64,000 nucleotides of DNA from Scortum barcoo (GCA_023238725.1 CM041545.1:17079501-17143500), one strand, 5' to 3'; shown: positions 13,326 through 24,987, counted from the stretch's first letter. Notes: a model not told the origin generated them from the letters alone. Translations and numbers: made by a program.

Positions 13326-14717
13326 ATGCCACTCAGCATGAAGACATATCTGACTCTGCTATGGGGAATATCAGTTTTGTTTTCCACGGAGTGTGTTAGT
13401 CTTCCCATCACAGAGGTCAGCGGTGTCACCTCAACTGCTGAACCTGCTGAGACAACCCAACAGCTGATCAGTGCACATGAAGTTCATAATAAAACAGAGC
13501 CGCAGCCTGACGCAACCCATCGTCCGACTCACCAACCTGCAGAAGTTATTGCTGCTGCAACAGCAGATACCCCCGTTTCCATTTCATCGCCCACAGAGGA
13601 AACGGAAGAGACGATGATTACTCACAGAATCTCAAATGACAACACACCCAGTTTGGTTACCATGAACACTGTTGCTCCAACTGAAAGCAGCTCAGGTCCA
13701 CGTTTGCCTCAAACCGCAGCAGCGACCACAGCTGTAGGTGAAGCTCAACTTTCCCACAGCACGGCGATCGCGGCACCGGCAAGCACAACAGCCTCGGAAA
13801 CAGCAAAACCTCCAGAGGACAAGTTACATGGAGAGTCCCTCACCACGTCTTCTGACATGACTGCTCCTCCCACAACTTCGGCAACCACGTCTTCTTCTCC
13901 ACACCTCACACCCACCATTAATCCTGAAGTCACATCTGAGTTATTTCCCACCACCTCCACTGCTCCTAATACCACTCTGGCTGCAGTCATCATCCAGGAC
14001 CACAGCACTCTCCCAGCTTCTGCCACAACCACGACCGCGAACCCTACCTCTGAGACAACACCTGCATTTGACCCCACTGCTGTGCCTTTCCCAACAAGTG
14101 AGATACCCTCCCCCAGCACGGTGGTCTCATCTACGTCTCAGCTCACTTTTAAGACAAGAACCCACATTCCCACTTCGCAGTTTCCTGACTCGGCGGGGTC
14201 CAGATCAACTCCTGCTGCGTCATTCTCAACAGATTCTGACACCACCACCACTGCCGCTGTCTCCACCAGTCCAGCAGGAATCTTGATCCCTATTGTACCC
14301 ACGAGGGGGCCAATCCCAATGGCCATATCAACTCCGGCAACCACAACAGCGCCTCAGGAAGTCTCAAAGAGCCAACCTGGCACTGAGGTCCAAACCTGCT
14401 CCACCAAGGGCATCGTAAAGAAATGCCTCATCGTCATCGCCTCTCTGGCTGCATTGGCCACCATTTTCATGATTTCTACCATTGTACTCTGCACCAAGCT
14501 TTCGGCGAAGAAGTACAAGGCCAAGAGGCCTCAGCAAGCCACAGAGATGATGTGCATCTCGGCCCTGCTGCCCGAAAGGACTTACAACTACTCGAGACAA
14601 CGCAACCCGGTGAGTAACGGCGTCCTGGTGATGCACACCGGTGGAGACAGTGACGAGGATGAAAGAGATACCCTCACTCTCAGCAGCTTCCTTCCAGAAA
14701 ATGACCGCCTGGCTTAG
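13326..14717 (+). CDS. selplg: P-selectin glycoprotein ligand 1-like mucin
   Basis: Single-exon coding region, 463 residues. An N-terminal signal peptide (about 1-24) leads into a long Ser/Thr/Pro/Ala-rich mucin stalk, then a membrane span at about 367-389 beginning with Cys367. The cytoplasmic tail carries the PSGL-1 signatures EMMCISALLPE and DTLTLSSFLPE, close to EMVCISSLLPD and DLTLHSFLP in human SELPLG. Those tail motifs and the position between coro1c and tmem119, as on human 12q24, identify it. PSGL-1 is the leukocyte mucin that presents sLex O-glycans to selectins and contacts ERM proteins through its juxtamembrane tail (KLSAKKYKAKR here). No decamer repeat is evident. The mature ectodomain has no tyrosine, so the sulfotyrosine P-selectin site of mammals is missing. 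The Cys at the membrane border used for dimerisation in mammals is kept. Confidence 0.92.
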   Translation: MPLSMKTYLTLLWGISVLFSTECVSLPITEVSGVTSTAEPAETTQQLISAHEVHNKTEPQPDATHRPTHQPAEVIAAATADTPVSISSPTEETEETMITHRISNDNTPSLVTMNTVAPTESSSGPRLPQTAAATTAVGEAQLSHSTAIAAPASTTASETAKPPEDKLHGESLTTSSDMTAPPTTSATTSSSPHLTPTINPEVTSELFPTTSTAPNTTLAAVIIQDHSTLPASATTTTANPTSETTPAFDPTAVPFPTSEIPSPSTVVSSTSQLTFKTRTHIPTSQFPDSAGSRSTPAASFSTDSDTTTTAAVSTSPAGILIPIVPTRGPIPMAISTPATTTAPQEVSKSQPGTEVQTCSTKGIVKKCLIVIASLAALATIFMISTIVLCTKLSAKKYKAKRPQQATEMMCISALLPERTYNYSRQRNPVSNGVLVMHTGGDSDEDERDTLTLSSFLPENDRLA

Positions 14718-16600
14718 ATGAAATCATCGTTATTGACACATACGTGCTCTCGTCAGGTTGGGCTGATCCGTCTGTCTGGTGTCAGTGACGCGGAAAGAGT
14801 TGCTGTTTGAATAAACTCATGCTTCCCCTTTGATGCTGGCGGTTTTGGCTTCGCTGCACGCTCTGCTGGTGTGGAGGAAGAGACACAGAAACCACAAACA
14901 TTGTTTATTGTTTCATGTTCATGAAAATTTAGTAGCTGGCATTTGATGATTTTAGGTCATCAAAGATGTCTTTTCTGGCAAGAGTAAAGACTTTCTGCAT
15001 AATTCTACACTTGTCCCCCGACCAGAGACTTTAGGCCAGGAGACTCATCAAAGACTTTCTCTCTTTAAAAACATCCTGAGTTGAGCCCTGATGGTGTTTC
15101 ACTTAGCCACGGGAGACAGGAAGACTTGTTTTGTCGAGGGGATTACAGTTCTTCACAGACACAGCTCAGTTTACGAGCGCTATTCTGGTAGCAGGGAGGC
15201 TTAATTGTATAACTGTTGTAATATCGCTAACGTGGCTCTGTTTATGTAGAAATGCAGTTTCTGTAATGTGATAATTTATTAAAGTGATGTCCTTATTTGA
15301 CTGCTTGGTAACTCTTTATTTTATAGGTTTGTTGCTGCCCAATCTTTTCTCCTGACTTCTCTGGAAAGAACTGTGCAATTAAGTAGAAGTTTAAAGGAAA
15401 TGGAGACAAAGTTTAGAAACTGATAGTTCAGTTTGTTGAGTTTAAAAGCAGCTTATTTCCTTGAAAGAACGTCTCCATTTAAATCCAAGAAAAGATTTAT
15501 CCAAAAAGAGATTACTGGCAGTTGAACATATTCATTTTTGCTTATAATTTTTGCTTATAATTAGTGCCAACACTTTTCCAGGATATTATTAGAAAATGAT
15601 TAGACTTTTTGGATGACTAAAATAAGCGGTTACGTTTTTCTTGCTGACTCTGAATATGTTAAACGTTCTGCTGTTCTACATTAGAGTTCTAATGAAAAAA
15701 ACAGACAAGACATCTCTGTTTCTTCAGTGTTAAAGGTGAAGATATTTTTCATGTCTTTACAATATGTGTCTATAAATGGTTAATAGTCATAATAAAACTG
15801 AGCTCTTCGTGGACCTTTTTTATGAGAAGACTTTATAAAAGGCTTTTCTTCTAACCCAGACTGGATTTCATATTCACTTCCCTTCCTGCAAAAAGAAAAC
15901 AGAGCTATGAAAGTTTTTTTTTTCTCCCTCATCTTTTTTTTTTTTCACGTTCAGCAATGTGCAACTGAAACAGACTCTGGTGACTATCAACAGAGCTGAG
16001 ACGAATGTAAACCTAGAGGATGCAGGACCTCATCTCATGCTCCTGATGACCATATAAAGTTAGACTTGTCTTGACTGATCACAAACACGGCAGACTTGCC
16101 AAAAATGCATTCGCACATACACACAATCCCTCGCAGGCTCACTCATACGCAGTCACACTCTCTCCCTAAAGTGGTCACACACGCCGTGTGAGTTTAATTT
16201 CTCGCCTCTGGAGAAAAATCCCCCCTTTCTCCAGGCTGTTACAGGTCCTTTGTCCACACAGGAAACATTAACCTCTTCCTGCATTTGCTGGTCACTCTTA
16301 CGAGCTGCACTCTGACTCCTTTTTGCTCCGACAGGCCTGCTGTTAGTCATCAGTGTCTGAGGCTGAGGTTACAGAAAGAGCCACACTGTCAATCAGAGGC
16401 TCATCCTGCAGAAATCATGTGGAAATGTTTTAAAAGAGAACATGTGTTGCTGATGGGGATGTTTGAGGGTTGATTCAAGATATTTTTACAGTCAGAAAGA
16501 AAGTTTTTTATTTTTTCATCCCGCCAAATGTCTTGGCCTCGCACATCCAGTTAGCCACACAGGAGAGTGGAGGAGAGCGGAGGAGAGGTCCCTGCCCCCA
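14718..16600 (+). other. selplg 3' UTR and selplg-tmem119 intergenic DNA
   Basis: An AATAAA at 14810-14815, about 95 bp after the stop, is a plausible selplg poly(A) signal. The rest is AT-rich non-coding sequence with T runs and no ORF of recognisable family. Confidence 0.5.
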
Positions 16601-16608
16601 CAGCACTC

Positions 16609-16954
16609 TATAAACTCCTACCTAACAAGAACAATCTGTGTGCAGGCCGGAGACTCAGACACTCTCGGGGAAACCGAAGGGGGAGGAGAACAGTGGAGAG
16701 GCAGAAGGAGGGATTTGTCCTCATGGTTAACGACATCTTTTTTTTTGTTGTTGTTGTTGCACTATCCAGACAAACCTCCAGCCTGAAATCTGAAACTGCA
16801 GAAGTGGCGTGGCTCACCGAGCATTTGCCACTTCTTTGCTGTGCTCTCTCTCTCTCTCTCTCTCTGTTCCCCACTTCACTTTTTCTAGACCGGTTTCAGT
16901 CACCCTCCATAAGGGGAGATTCCAACGGAGGCACTTCTTCTACCACAGTGCATG
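16609..16954 (+). other. tmem119: candidate non-coding first exon and TATA box of tmem119
   Basis: A TATAAA at 16609-16614 follows a GGAGGAGAG-rich stretch. A strong donor (CATG|GTGAGT) ends a candidate exon at 16954, matching the acceptor at 18482-18483 just before the tmem119 ATG. The exon contains a (CT)n run at 16843-16865. Its last three bases are ATG, which would open an upstream frame overlapping the tmem119 start. Confidence 0.45.
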
Positions 16955-18483
16955 GTGAGTAGAAGTGTTTAGTTTTTCTTCAGTTTTTTTGTTTGTTTTT
17001 TTGTTTTCTCTGGGGTATCTTGACATCATGTGAGCTCACATGTCAATTTGACATGGGGGATGTGACAGCTTCATGATGTCTTTGGAGCAGCATCAAGCCT
17101 CAGGAAGAAAGACCATCGCTGTTAAAAGAATGAGTTTTGGACATTAAAATATACAAAGACCAAATCTAGGAATCTCTTTCAATTCATACCGTGTGTATGT
17201 GTGTGCATATGACCGCCTTATGTGCCTATGTGTATGCGTCTCATTGCAAATGCATGTGTGGGCATGTATATTTGGTCTGGGGTGAGCGTGTGATTAATTC
17301 TGAAAAAAAAAAAAAGACTCCCACCCCCTCTTTCCCTGATGAGAGCAGAGTTGCATGTGGTCCAGCTTGCACACAGATGGAGCAGGATCGGGATAAAAAC
17401 TGCAGCCAGTTGACACACAGACCGAGCAAAGAGCTGACTGTGATCCAAATAAATTAAACTATGGCAGACTGAAGTGGAGTTTAAAGGGTCGGTTCACCTA
17501 ATTAGAGAAAAAATTAGATTTTCTCCATAATACCCCCTTGTAGTCTCGCAATGTAGATAGTTCCGCTCTAATCTGTGTCTCAGTTCAGCTGCCACCACAA
17601 TAAGGGATGAGTGGGAAATGATGCCTTTACCTGACACTTTAAAATCTATGCTTTCTACCATGTGTGCAGTAAACTGTCTCTATACTGTGTGTTCAGTAGA
17701 TTAATGTTATCTGAATGAATAAAAGTTCAGGCACAGATGGAATAAAGCTGAAAAGTGTATTTAACTTTGTAGCAAATAAGTAAAAAAATCTATAACCGAT
17801 CAATGATTTTTGTTTTGGTTCACTAAAATGTGCTGTATGTCACCTTTATATTACACACGATATGAAATGGTCATATCCAGGAACTGCTCATTGTACATGC
17901 AAATTACACTTAATATGCAGAAATATGTGCGGTACACAGTTTTCACCAAATGTGTCTTTTCTACTCAACATAACTGTGCAACAGGATCAGTATGTATGAC
18001 CAGCATCTGATTTGCCAAAATTGTTCTGAAAGTATTTCCAGAATGCTCGTTGTGTCTTCTGTCCATTTATTAAAAATATTCTGTCCAATAAATAAGATTT
18101 TAACACCTCTCTAAGTTGTGACTGTATTAAGTATACATAAATATACATACGATAATATAATGTACCATCATTATAGACAAATATAAGTGATAATAAAACC
18201 TATTTATAATGTTGTTTCAGCTCAAATTGAGCACATATGTCATTCCCTTCAGCAGACAGAGTATTATTCATCCAGATGGTCCAAAGAGTCTTTGAGGACT
18301 CTGGAAATACCTTCAGAGCAGCAGTTAGTGATGTTAAAGGAGTTTTTCACCAGCTATTTGTGTTTTTATAAAAACAGATGTGTAGCTTTGCGACTCAAAT
18401 GTAAAGGCAACACACGAGGGGCACAGACTGTCTTTACATAAGTCACAGACGTTCCAGCTTCTGACGTTTGCTGTTATTCACAG
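16955..18483 (+). other. presumed 5' UTR intron of tmem119
   Basis: Non-coding, AT-rich. It includes a stretch near 17480-17560 starting AAAGGGTCGGTTCACCTAAT that resembles a dispersed teleost repeat beginning AGGGTCAGTTCACC. No gene was seen. Confidence 0.4.
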
Positions 18484-18499
18484 ATCCTGACGGGAAACG

Positions 18500-19342
18500 A
18501 TGCTCCCGATGGCCCTTCACTCGATGCTCTGCGTGGTGTTTTGCATCTGCAGCAGCTCGGCCACTCCTCTGCCTCTTTACAGCACCCTGGAGGGAAGCAC
18601 AGACGAGGAAGAGATCAGCAACTCAACTTCCTCTCTGCCCATCACCAACTGGACCATTAAGTATGAAACCATACCTGTTGGCCCCACCCATACAGAGACT
18701 GACTTCCTCAATCAAGTTGCGACCTTTATGGCAGAGAACATGCTCCTTATCCTTGTTGCATCCACTTTCTTCCTTCTCGTCTTCCTTATTATCTGTGGGG
18801 CAATTTTCATGAGCCGCAGGCGCAAAGTCAACGCCTACTACCCGTCCTCGTTCCCCTCGAAAATGTATGTCGACCACAGGGACAAAACCGGAGGTGCTAA
18901 ACCCTTTAATGAAGTGCCAGAGAAACCGGCTCCCGAGCAGGAAGCTGAGCCGGTGGACTCTCACAAGCAGCTCCAGGCAGACATCATGCGGGCTGCCAAG
19001 AGCCTGCGCACGCCGAATAAACCTGTTGAAGCTGCAGAGGGAAGCGACCCCGGTCAGAAAGCAGCATACCAAGGTCCTGAGGAGAGCTCTAAACCAGATG
19101 GCAGCATCCTGGACCAGCAGCTACCGAGCCTCCCTAAGGAAAAGGAGCCGTGTGAGCTCTCCGACAGCGAAGCAGCCGCAGCAGCAGGCGGCCCCGAGCT
19201 GAGTCCTCCGGTGGAGCCTCACCAGGAGGAAGATGATCCGAAGGAGCCCCTGATAGGCAGGGGTCTCCGGCCCTCCTCTCTGCATATTCACAATGACTCT
19301 GCCACACTTCAGCTGATCGCAGGAGAGAAAACTGCCTTCTGA
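18500..19342 (+). CDS. tmem119: transmembrane protein 119 (osteoblast induction factor / microglial marker)
   Basis: Single-exon coding region of 280 residues; human TMEM119 has 283. Signal peptide at about 1-21, a short ectodomain with N-glycosylation sites NST (41-43) and NWT (50-52), then an acidic stretch (STDEEEIS). A single membrane span at about 81-104 is followed by the stop-transfer sequence SRRRK and the family block VNAYYPSSFPSKMYVD. The tail is long, Pro/Glu-rich and disordered. In mammals TMEM119 promotes BMP-driven osteoblast differentiation and marks microglia; the molecular role is unclear. Position between selplg and iscu agrees with human 12q24. The ATG at 18500 follows an acceptor at 18482-18483. 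A second Met at residue 4 (18509) is also possible. Confidence 0.93.
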   Translation: MLPMALHSMLCVVFCICSSSATPLPLYSTLEGSTDEEEISNSTSSLPITNWTIKYETIPVGPTHTETDFLNQVATFMAENMLLILVASTFFLLVFLIICGAIFMSRRRKVNAYYPSSFPSKMYVDHRDKTGGAKPFNEVPEKPAPEQEAEPVDSHKQLQADIMRAAKSLRTPNKPVEAAEGSDPGQKAAYQGPEESSKPDGSILDQQLPSLPKEKEPCELSDSEAAAAAGGPELSPPVEPHQEEDDPKEPLIGRGLRPSSLHIHNDSATLQLIAGEKTAF

Positions 19343-19504
19343 CTATCCTGAACAGTGTGACCTCAATATATTTTTACGCTTTGAATCCACGTGTGGCAAT
19401 TTGTAAACTTTTTCAAAAATTTACAACAAGTTCATCAAGGGAAATGCAAAAAAATGGGCTTAATTACAGTATTTTATCTTTATAATCAGTGCAGGGAAGA
19501 TAAG
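19343..19504 (+). other. tmem119 3' flank
   Basis: AT-rich sequence after the stop with no canonical AATAAA, so the poly(A) site could not be placed. It may lie inside the adjoining transposon relic. Confidence 0.3.
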
Positions 19505-20385
19505 ACGAGTGACAAATTAAAGGAAAAATCAACACAGTGTCTTAGTAAGGTGATGGGCCACCATGTGCTTCAAAGCTTTTTGGCTTTATGTATGAACTGA
19601 AGTCTCCTGAAGGGATGAACACGATTCTCCCAAGATATATTCCCTCATTTGGTGTTTTGATGATGGCGGTGGTGGAGAGCGCTGTCGTCGGTCACGTCGG
19701 TCCAAAATCTCCCACAGCATATGATTCGTCCTCATTTCATTCATTCTCTCTTGCTCTATAGATGGAGGCACTGTCATCCTGGAAAAGACCACTCTTATCA
19801 GGATAGCAATGTTTCATCAGAGGATAAAGATGATCACTCAGAGCAATTTTATATTGATTGAAAGGGGACAAGTGGACCCAAACCATGCCAGCAAAATGCC
19901 CCCTGCAGTATAACAGAGCCACTAGTTCAAATTTCTTTGTACATGCAGCAGCCTGTTGCTTTGCTCTTACAGGATATATCTTTCATGCCTTATTATAAAC
20001 ATGTTTCATGGAGTAACATCACAAACTGCTGCATTTCTTTTTCTGGGGTGATTTTTTTTTCATTCCTGTCTAATTCCTAAAGATTTCCTTCACAGAGGCC
20101 ACTTCTTTGTACTTCTGTGCAGAAGTATTGACAATGTTTTACAAATCACTATTTGAATATTTATGATTAGTTATGTATAGAAAGAAACTGAAATTCAGAT
20201 TATCAACATCCCAAATTTATGGCAGGAAATGCACAGGTGTGATCAAGAGCATTTATAACGCCTACATTTTATTCAGGTGAGCCAGTCTGATAATATTTTG
20301 CAAATGGATCACTTAATTGATCCGAGACATCATCATTAAATTAGTTACACTTGTGCTTTTCTGTCTGACAAGTGTAAAAACAAAG
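19505..20385 (-). mobile_element. degenerate Tc1-like transposon relic, copy 1
   Basis: On the minus strand two neighbouring frames carry pieces of a Tc1/mariner transposase C-terminal half. One holds FQDDSA, the second catalytic Asp region, with HLSPFNQYK upstream. The other holds NHMLWEILDRR and SKHQMREYILGE. The pieces are separated by frame changes and carry no intact ORF. The left edge (gtgacaaattaaaggaaaaa) and right edge (ttacacttgtgcttttctg) recur at 27765-28425, and the interior recurs at 47905-48335. The relic sits between the 3' ends of tmem119 and iscu. Confidence 0.75.
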
Positions 20386-20444
20386 GTCTAATATTCAGGA
20401 TGCTCAACTGAATTAATTGCACTCGAAACATGATTCAGGATATT

Positions 20445-20450
20445 TTTATT
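20445..20450 (-). other. iscu: iscu poly(A) signal
   Basis: TTTATT on the plus strand reads AATAAA on the minus strand, about 515 bp after the iscu stop. The 3' UTR would span 20964 down to about 20430, ending just beside the Tc1-like relic. Confidence 0.55.
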
Positions 20451-20964
20451 GCAGACAGTTAAGGAAGCATTACTAAATAATTATAAATTACACTTAAAAT
20501 CAATGGACCCGTTCATTGTTTCAAGCCACTTTACTTAATTGCATATCAAAAAGGTCAGTGCTTGAGGTGCAGATACTTGGAATAGTTGTTAACTTTAAAT
20601 CAAAACTTCCATCACGGCATTCAAAGACACTCCTCAAGCACAATATCTTAAAATGAAACACAATCTCAAAAATAAGGCTAAGGCTCATCTTTGTACCACC
20701 CGACCAACCCAAACAGTGCTTACATTGTGCGTTTACGTGACAGGCTAACAGATACAGTATACGGGGTTAGATGACCACAGACTAATACACAAAGCCTGGT
20801 GCAACACTGCTACGGAGGGTTGACGATGGTGTACTGGTCATCCACATATTAGGTGTGCCTCATCAATACTGCGGGAAAGTGAGGTGACACTGCACTACTG
20901 CTACTTCTCCTCTTGGCGGCAAGAAGCGAACAGTGGCGTCCAGCTCAGTGTGTGAGTGATGGGC

Positions 20965-23114
20965 TTAATTGTTGGCCCTGACTGCCTCCTGCTGGTCATC
21001 CTGTTGCTTGAGGCGATAGTCAGCCAGGGCAGCCTTGATGGCATCCTCCGCAAGCACTGAGGAGAAACAAGGAAAAGGTCAAATAAACATGTGGAGGAGT
21101 TTGGGAAAGAGGGTTAGGAAAAAAGTCACAAAACTTACTGGAGCAGTGAAGTTTCACTGGTGGAAGACTGAGCTCTTTGGCAATGTCCGTGTTCTTTATC
21201 ATCAAAGCTTCATCCACCTGGGAAGAAAAGCACATGCACGGTAACCGCAAAAATCTCTCCAGTCAGTGATAAGACATGAGCACAATGAACGAGAAGCAAA
21301 ATATAACACACTCCAAGAGGCGGAGAAAGAAGCGTCATGTGTGTTTTACTCACAGATTTGCCCTTCACCCACTCGGTGGCCAGAGAGCTAGAGGCGATGG
21401 CAGAGCCGCAGCCAAAAGTTTTGAACCTGGCGTTCACAATCTTCCCCTCATCATCCACTTCAATCTGTCAGAATTAGAGTTTTCATTTCACTTTTACTTA
21501 AATGCCAAAGAGAGGAAAGGACTTTAGTCAAATGAGCTGAAAACTACAAGTGACCACTACATGTTCAACCATAACTTCTGCTAGTTAAGTAAATTTAACA
21601 CTGTGCTTTTCCAAATAACAACGGAGGAAATGCTTTAGAGCAATAAACTAAATTATTCAACAGTTAGCACCGTCTACATGGTAAAATATGAATATGTAAT
21701 GAATCACTGCTCTGTGTGGTTCTTCAAAGTACTTTTAACGGTTAATACGACTCAGTCTTAATGTCTGTGTGTTTACAAAAGGTTGTAATCCATCTACGCT
21801 CAGAGGCAAACATACCTGAAGCTTCATTACATCTCCACAGGCCGGAGCGCCCACCAGCCCGGTCCCAACATTTTTGGAGTTTTTGTCCAAGGAGCCGACA
21901 TTTCTCGGGTTCTCATAGTGATCCACCACCTTTAGACAGAAAAAGAAAGAAAACACTGTGTTAGGGCAAAGGGCAAAAAAAAAAAAAAGCACATTTCTGA
22001 CACACAACAATGAAATAAATGTGACAACAGGGAGGCTTTCTGCACTCAGAAAAATTTTTGTCTAGACATCTTGAGCATCACGGTTATACAACTACGAGTT
22101 TTCACCGTTACATAAGGAAGATTGAAATAAACAGATTAGGACCGGATTTCTCTGTCAGCTCCACCAACTTCTGCATCCTGCCCCCCCATCCCCCCTCATT
22201 TTTGCTGAGTCACTGTGACCTAAACAACACGACGACGTAGCCGGGCTTCAATACGATGCACGTCCAAAAAACTACTATATTTAAGAGACATAATTACATG
22301 TGATTTGAAATTACATCACGTTTGCTTGTTGTCCAAATGTAGTTCCTCCATAATCCTTATATTTTAGCTTCTAAACTAATAAATAATGCTGTAGATTAAA
22401 TTAGGCAAAACAGCTTAATGATCAAGCCCATGATTTTAGTAAGTCACATCTAAAAAAGAAAAAGATATTACATTTAAATCATTCTAACGTTCATAAAGTG
22501 CAAATCATCCCTATTTAAAAGATTAAATGAGCTTTAATTTGGTGTATCTTTGACTGTGTCTGCATGTTGCATCAGAGACATGCAGAAACTGAGCATCTCA
22601 CTGGAGGCTGCTGAAAGATGCTCATCACATGCACAACACTTGCACATCGTACAAAACATTATAAAACATTTTGGCTTATTAATGAAGCACACTGGGCTCC
22701 CTGTCCACCTTAAGGCTCATTAATCGGATGTGATACAGGTATTAAAGCTGTGTCAGAGGCCAGCTGGGAGGCAGATTAGTGAGGTTATTCTGGTCTAAAG
22801 CTACATGGCATGACTAATAAAGTTAACTAATATTGGTTAAGGTGTCTCTTTATGTCACCCTGTGTATATAAAAGCAGACTAATGTGACAAGGAGTATTTG
22901 TACTGTGGTTAACCAAAGCTTCCTACGCAGTTACCTGAGCTGCCAATACTCACATCTGTAAACAATAAACAAACAAACAATAACCAGGCCTTAGCACTGA
23001 GCGGGGTTTTACCTTCTTGTGGTAGCAACACTGGGTGATGAACTCCGGAGCAGAGAGCCTCCTGGTGAGGAAAGCCAGCGGGTTGAGACACTTGTTCGCC
23101 ACGGTGCCCGCCAT
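20965..23114 (-). CDS. iscu: iron-sulfur cluster assembly scaffold ISCU, mitochondrial
   Basis: Five exons on the minus strand: 23114-23013, 21929-21816, 21464-21354, 21217-21139 and 21056-20965. They join to 165 residues; human has 167. The first 30 or so residues are basic and lack acids until late, a mitochondrial presequence. The conserved core starts at YHKKVVDHYENPRNVGSLDK. The cluster ligands are visible: Cys65 and Asp67 (GAPACGD), Cys91 (FGCGSA), His133 and Cys134. The LPPVK loop (127-131) is the HSC20/HSPA9 docking motif. ISCU is the scaffold on which NFS1, frataxin and ferredoxin build [2Fe-2S] clusters in the matrix. Met1 was chosen because it starts the leader and no in-frame ATG lies upstream; a GTG upstream was discarded. 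It is convergent with tmem119, as in human. Confidence 0.97.
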
Positions 23115-23222
23115 GTTGACAGACCGACAGCGAGGAGCGGAGTGACGCAGTTTGAAAACACCGGAGCGATACGTCACGGCCAGGGGGAGGGGCTAACCTC
23201 ATTAGGGACTGCGCATGTGCAG
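23115..23222 (-). promoter_or_regulatory. iscu: iscu promoter with NRF1-like and CRE-like sites
   Basis: GC-rich, TATA-less sequence directly before the iscu start. TGCGCATGTGCA at 23210-23221 fits the NRF1 palindrome (YGCGCAYGCGCR) except for one base. TACGTCAC at 23170-23177 resembles a CRE/ATF site. NRF1 drives many nuclear genes for mitochondrial proteins, so the site makes sense. Binding is inferred. Confidence 0.5.
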
Positions 23223-23347
23223 TTCAAACCAGGAAAAGGTAAACAAACAGCTGTGGTGGGACTTCATTATCACAGTTTAAACACTTTTTATTGCAATTTG
23301 ATTATTGATAGATGTAACAGTATTGTTGATGAATGAATAAATTACTT

Positions 23348-23352
<5 letters not shown>

Positions 23353-23397
<45 letters not shown>
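23353..23397. repeat. (TG)n microsatellite
   Basis: About 22 uninterrupted TG units. Confidence 0.95.
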
Positions 23398-23399
<2 letters not shown>

Positions 23400-24772
23400 A
23401 AAACACATTTTTTGCAAGGAGGATTATTGTGATTACTGATTGATGTAACAATATTTTTGATTAATTAATTCATTACCTAGTCTGAATTCATATTATATAT
23501 AAACATATTTTATTGCAAGAAGGGCTGCGACTAATTTTGCTGATTTATAATTGAATATTTTTTATGAAATGAATTATTTCAGAATTATTAATGAATTCAT
23601 TTATTATGACTCGATATATGAATTATAATATAATATATTTATTTATGTAATATTGTTTATGAATTCATTCAGTTTTTTGTCTAGTGATTATTTGATTATT
23701 GACTGATTGAACACATTTTATTGCAAGGAGAGCAGCAACTCTTTTATTAATGAATTATTTAGTCTATTAATAACCTAAATTACTGTGTTCTTGTTCACAA
23801 TTTGCAGAAACAATCTGACTTGCACTGTATGTTGTTTTTCATTGTTTTATTGTTTTTATATATAAGTACAAGTATATATAGTTTTATTTTTGTATATGGC
23901 TCTTTTTTAGTCGTGTGCAATAAATGTCACATGTCAGTATAAAACAAGAACTAAAAAAATAAATCACAAGTCAAGATGGAGGGATGTGGTGTTCATAAGG
24001 AATGGATACAATTACATGCTTTTATGAAAGTAGAGAGCTTGTTTCGGTTAAATATATATGTTGGTTACTTGGTTACTTGCTTTGTTTAAATATATTTGCT
24101 GGTTAGATGCTTTGTTCATCAGTTCATCATCGTTCTTTGCTCAGCTTTTTTCTGTTACACAACTGTATCATGTGTTTTTTTTAGGGAACTGCACTTAGTC
24201 ACAACAACCTTGTTGTTGCTTAATAAATACTATACTTTCAAAGAAGTCTATGATAATGTGTATTTAATATGACAGCTAAGCGGGGATCTGAAGGAATTCT
24301 GGACCTCCTTAACATTGCTCTTGAAGATATTGCCCTTTTTACACAGAAAATGCAGTTTATTTCACAAATCCTTTTAGCCAGATGACTGAAAACATGAACC
24401 AACAGCAAACACCACCACAGTTTTACAGCTTGTTATACTATGGTGATAGTCTCACTGCAAACATGACATACTTTGTGTTTATCTCAGAAAAAATGTGCTG
24501 ACATTCCTTAACACTTGTGACTGTGGTTTCACATGTTTCAAACGTGATGACACCCTGAACATCTGCAATAAGCAAGTAAAAACTTCCCGTTCTTGCCATT
24601 TACTGTTCTGGCTTGCTTAATTATTTACAAGACTTCATCATCTCAGTCCTGTTAATAGTGATAAATATATGTGTATGTCTATAGCTTTTGCAGCTAATCT
24701 TTCTCAGGTCGATGCTGGAGAACAGATGAATTGTTTATCCTCACAAGTTATCAATTTAGTTTTGAAATGATG

Positions 24773-24775
<3 letters not shown>
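23398..24775. other. AT-rich intergenic DNA between iscu and the GPCR gene
   Basis: Long stretch with many GATTAATTG/ATTATTGA words, notably GGGCTGCGACTAATTTTG at about 23523, a worn fragment of the hAT-like MITE seen elsewhere. No ORF of interest. Confidence 0.5.
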
Positions 24776-24834
<59 letters not shown>

Positions 24835-24850
24835 TATATACATATGTATA
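24776..24850. repeat. (TA)n microsatellite
   Basis: Over 30 TA units with two interruptions (TACATA) near the end. Confidence 0.95.
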
Positions 24851-24987
24851 TATATGATACATGTATAGAACGATAATGTTTATCTCTTTTATTCTTAAAA
24901 GTATAAGTAGACATTTGTAATTCTACCACAGGCTGTCATGTTACACTTATAATATAAAGGTAAGTAAAGTTTAAAATATGATATGTG

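Noticed and set aside
13745..14119. 124-residue ORF on the minus strand inside selplg
   Set aside because: Shadow of the Ser/Thr/Pro-rich mucin codons; Val/Gly-rich translation without family resemblance.
16463..16962. Overlapping ORFs of 107 and 131 residues upstream of tmem119
   Set aside because: Low-complexity translation of GA-rich, T-rich and (CT)n sequence; best explained as tmem119 5' UTR.
23115..23177. Upstream extension of the iscu frame
   Set aside because: It begins with GTG, lies in the promoter, and the chosen Met gives a normal mitochondrial leader and length.
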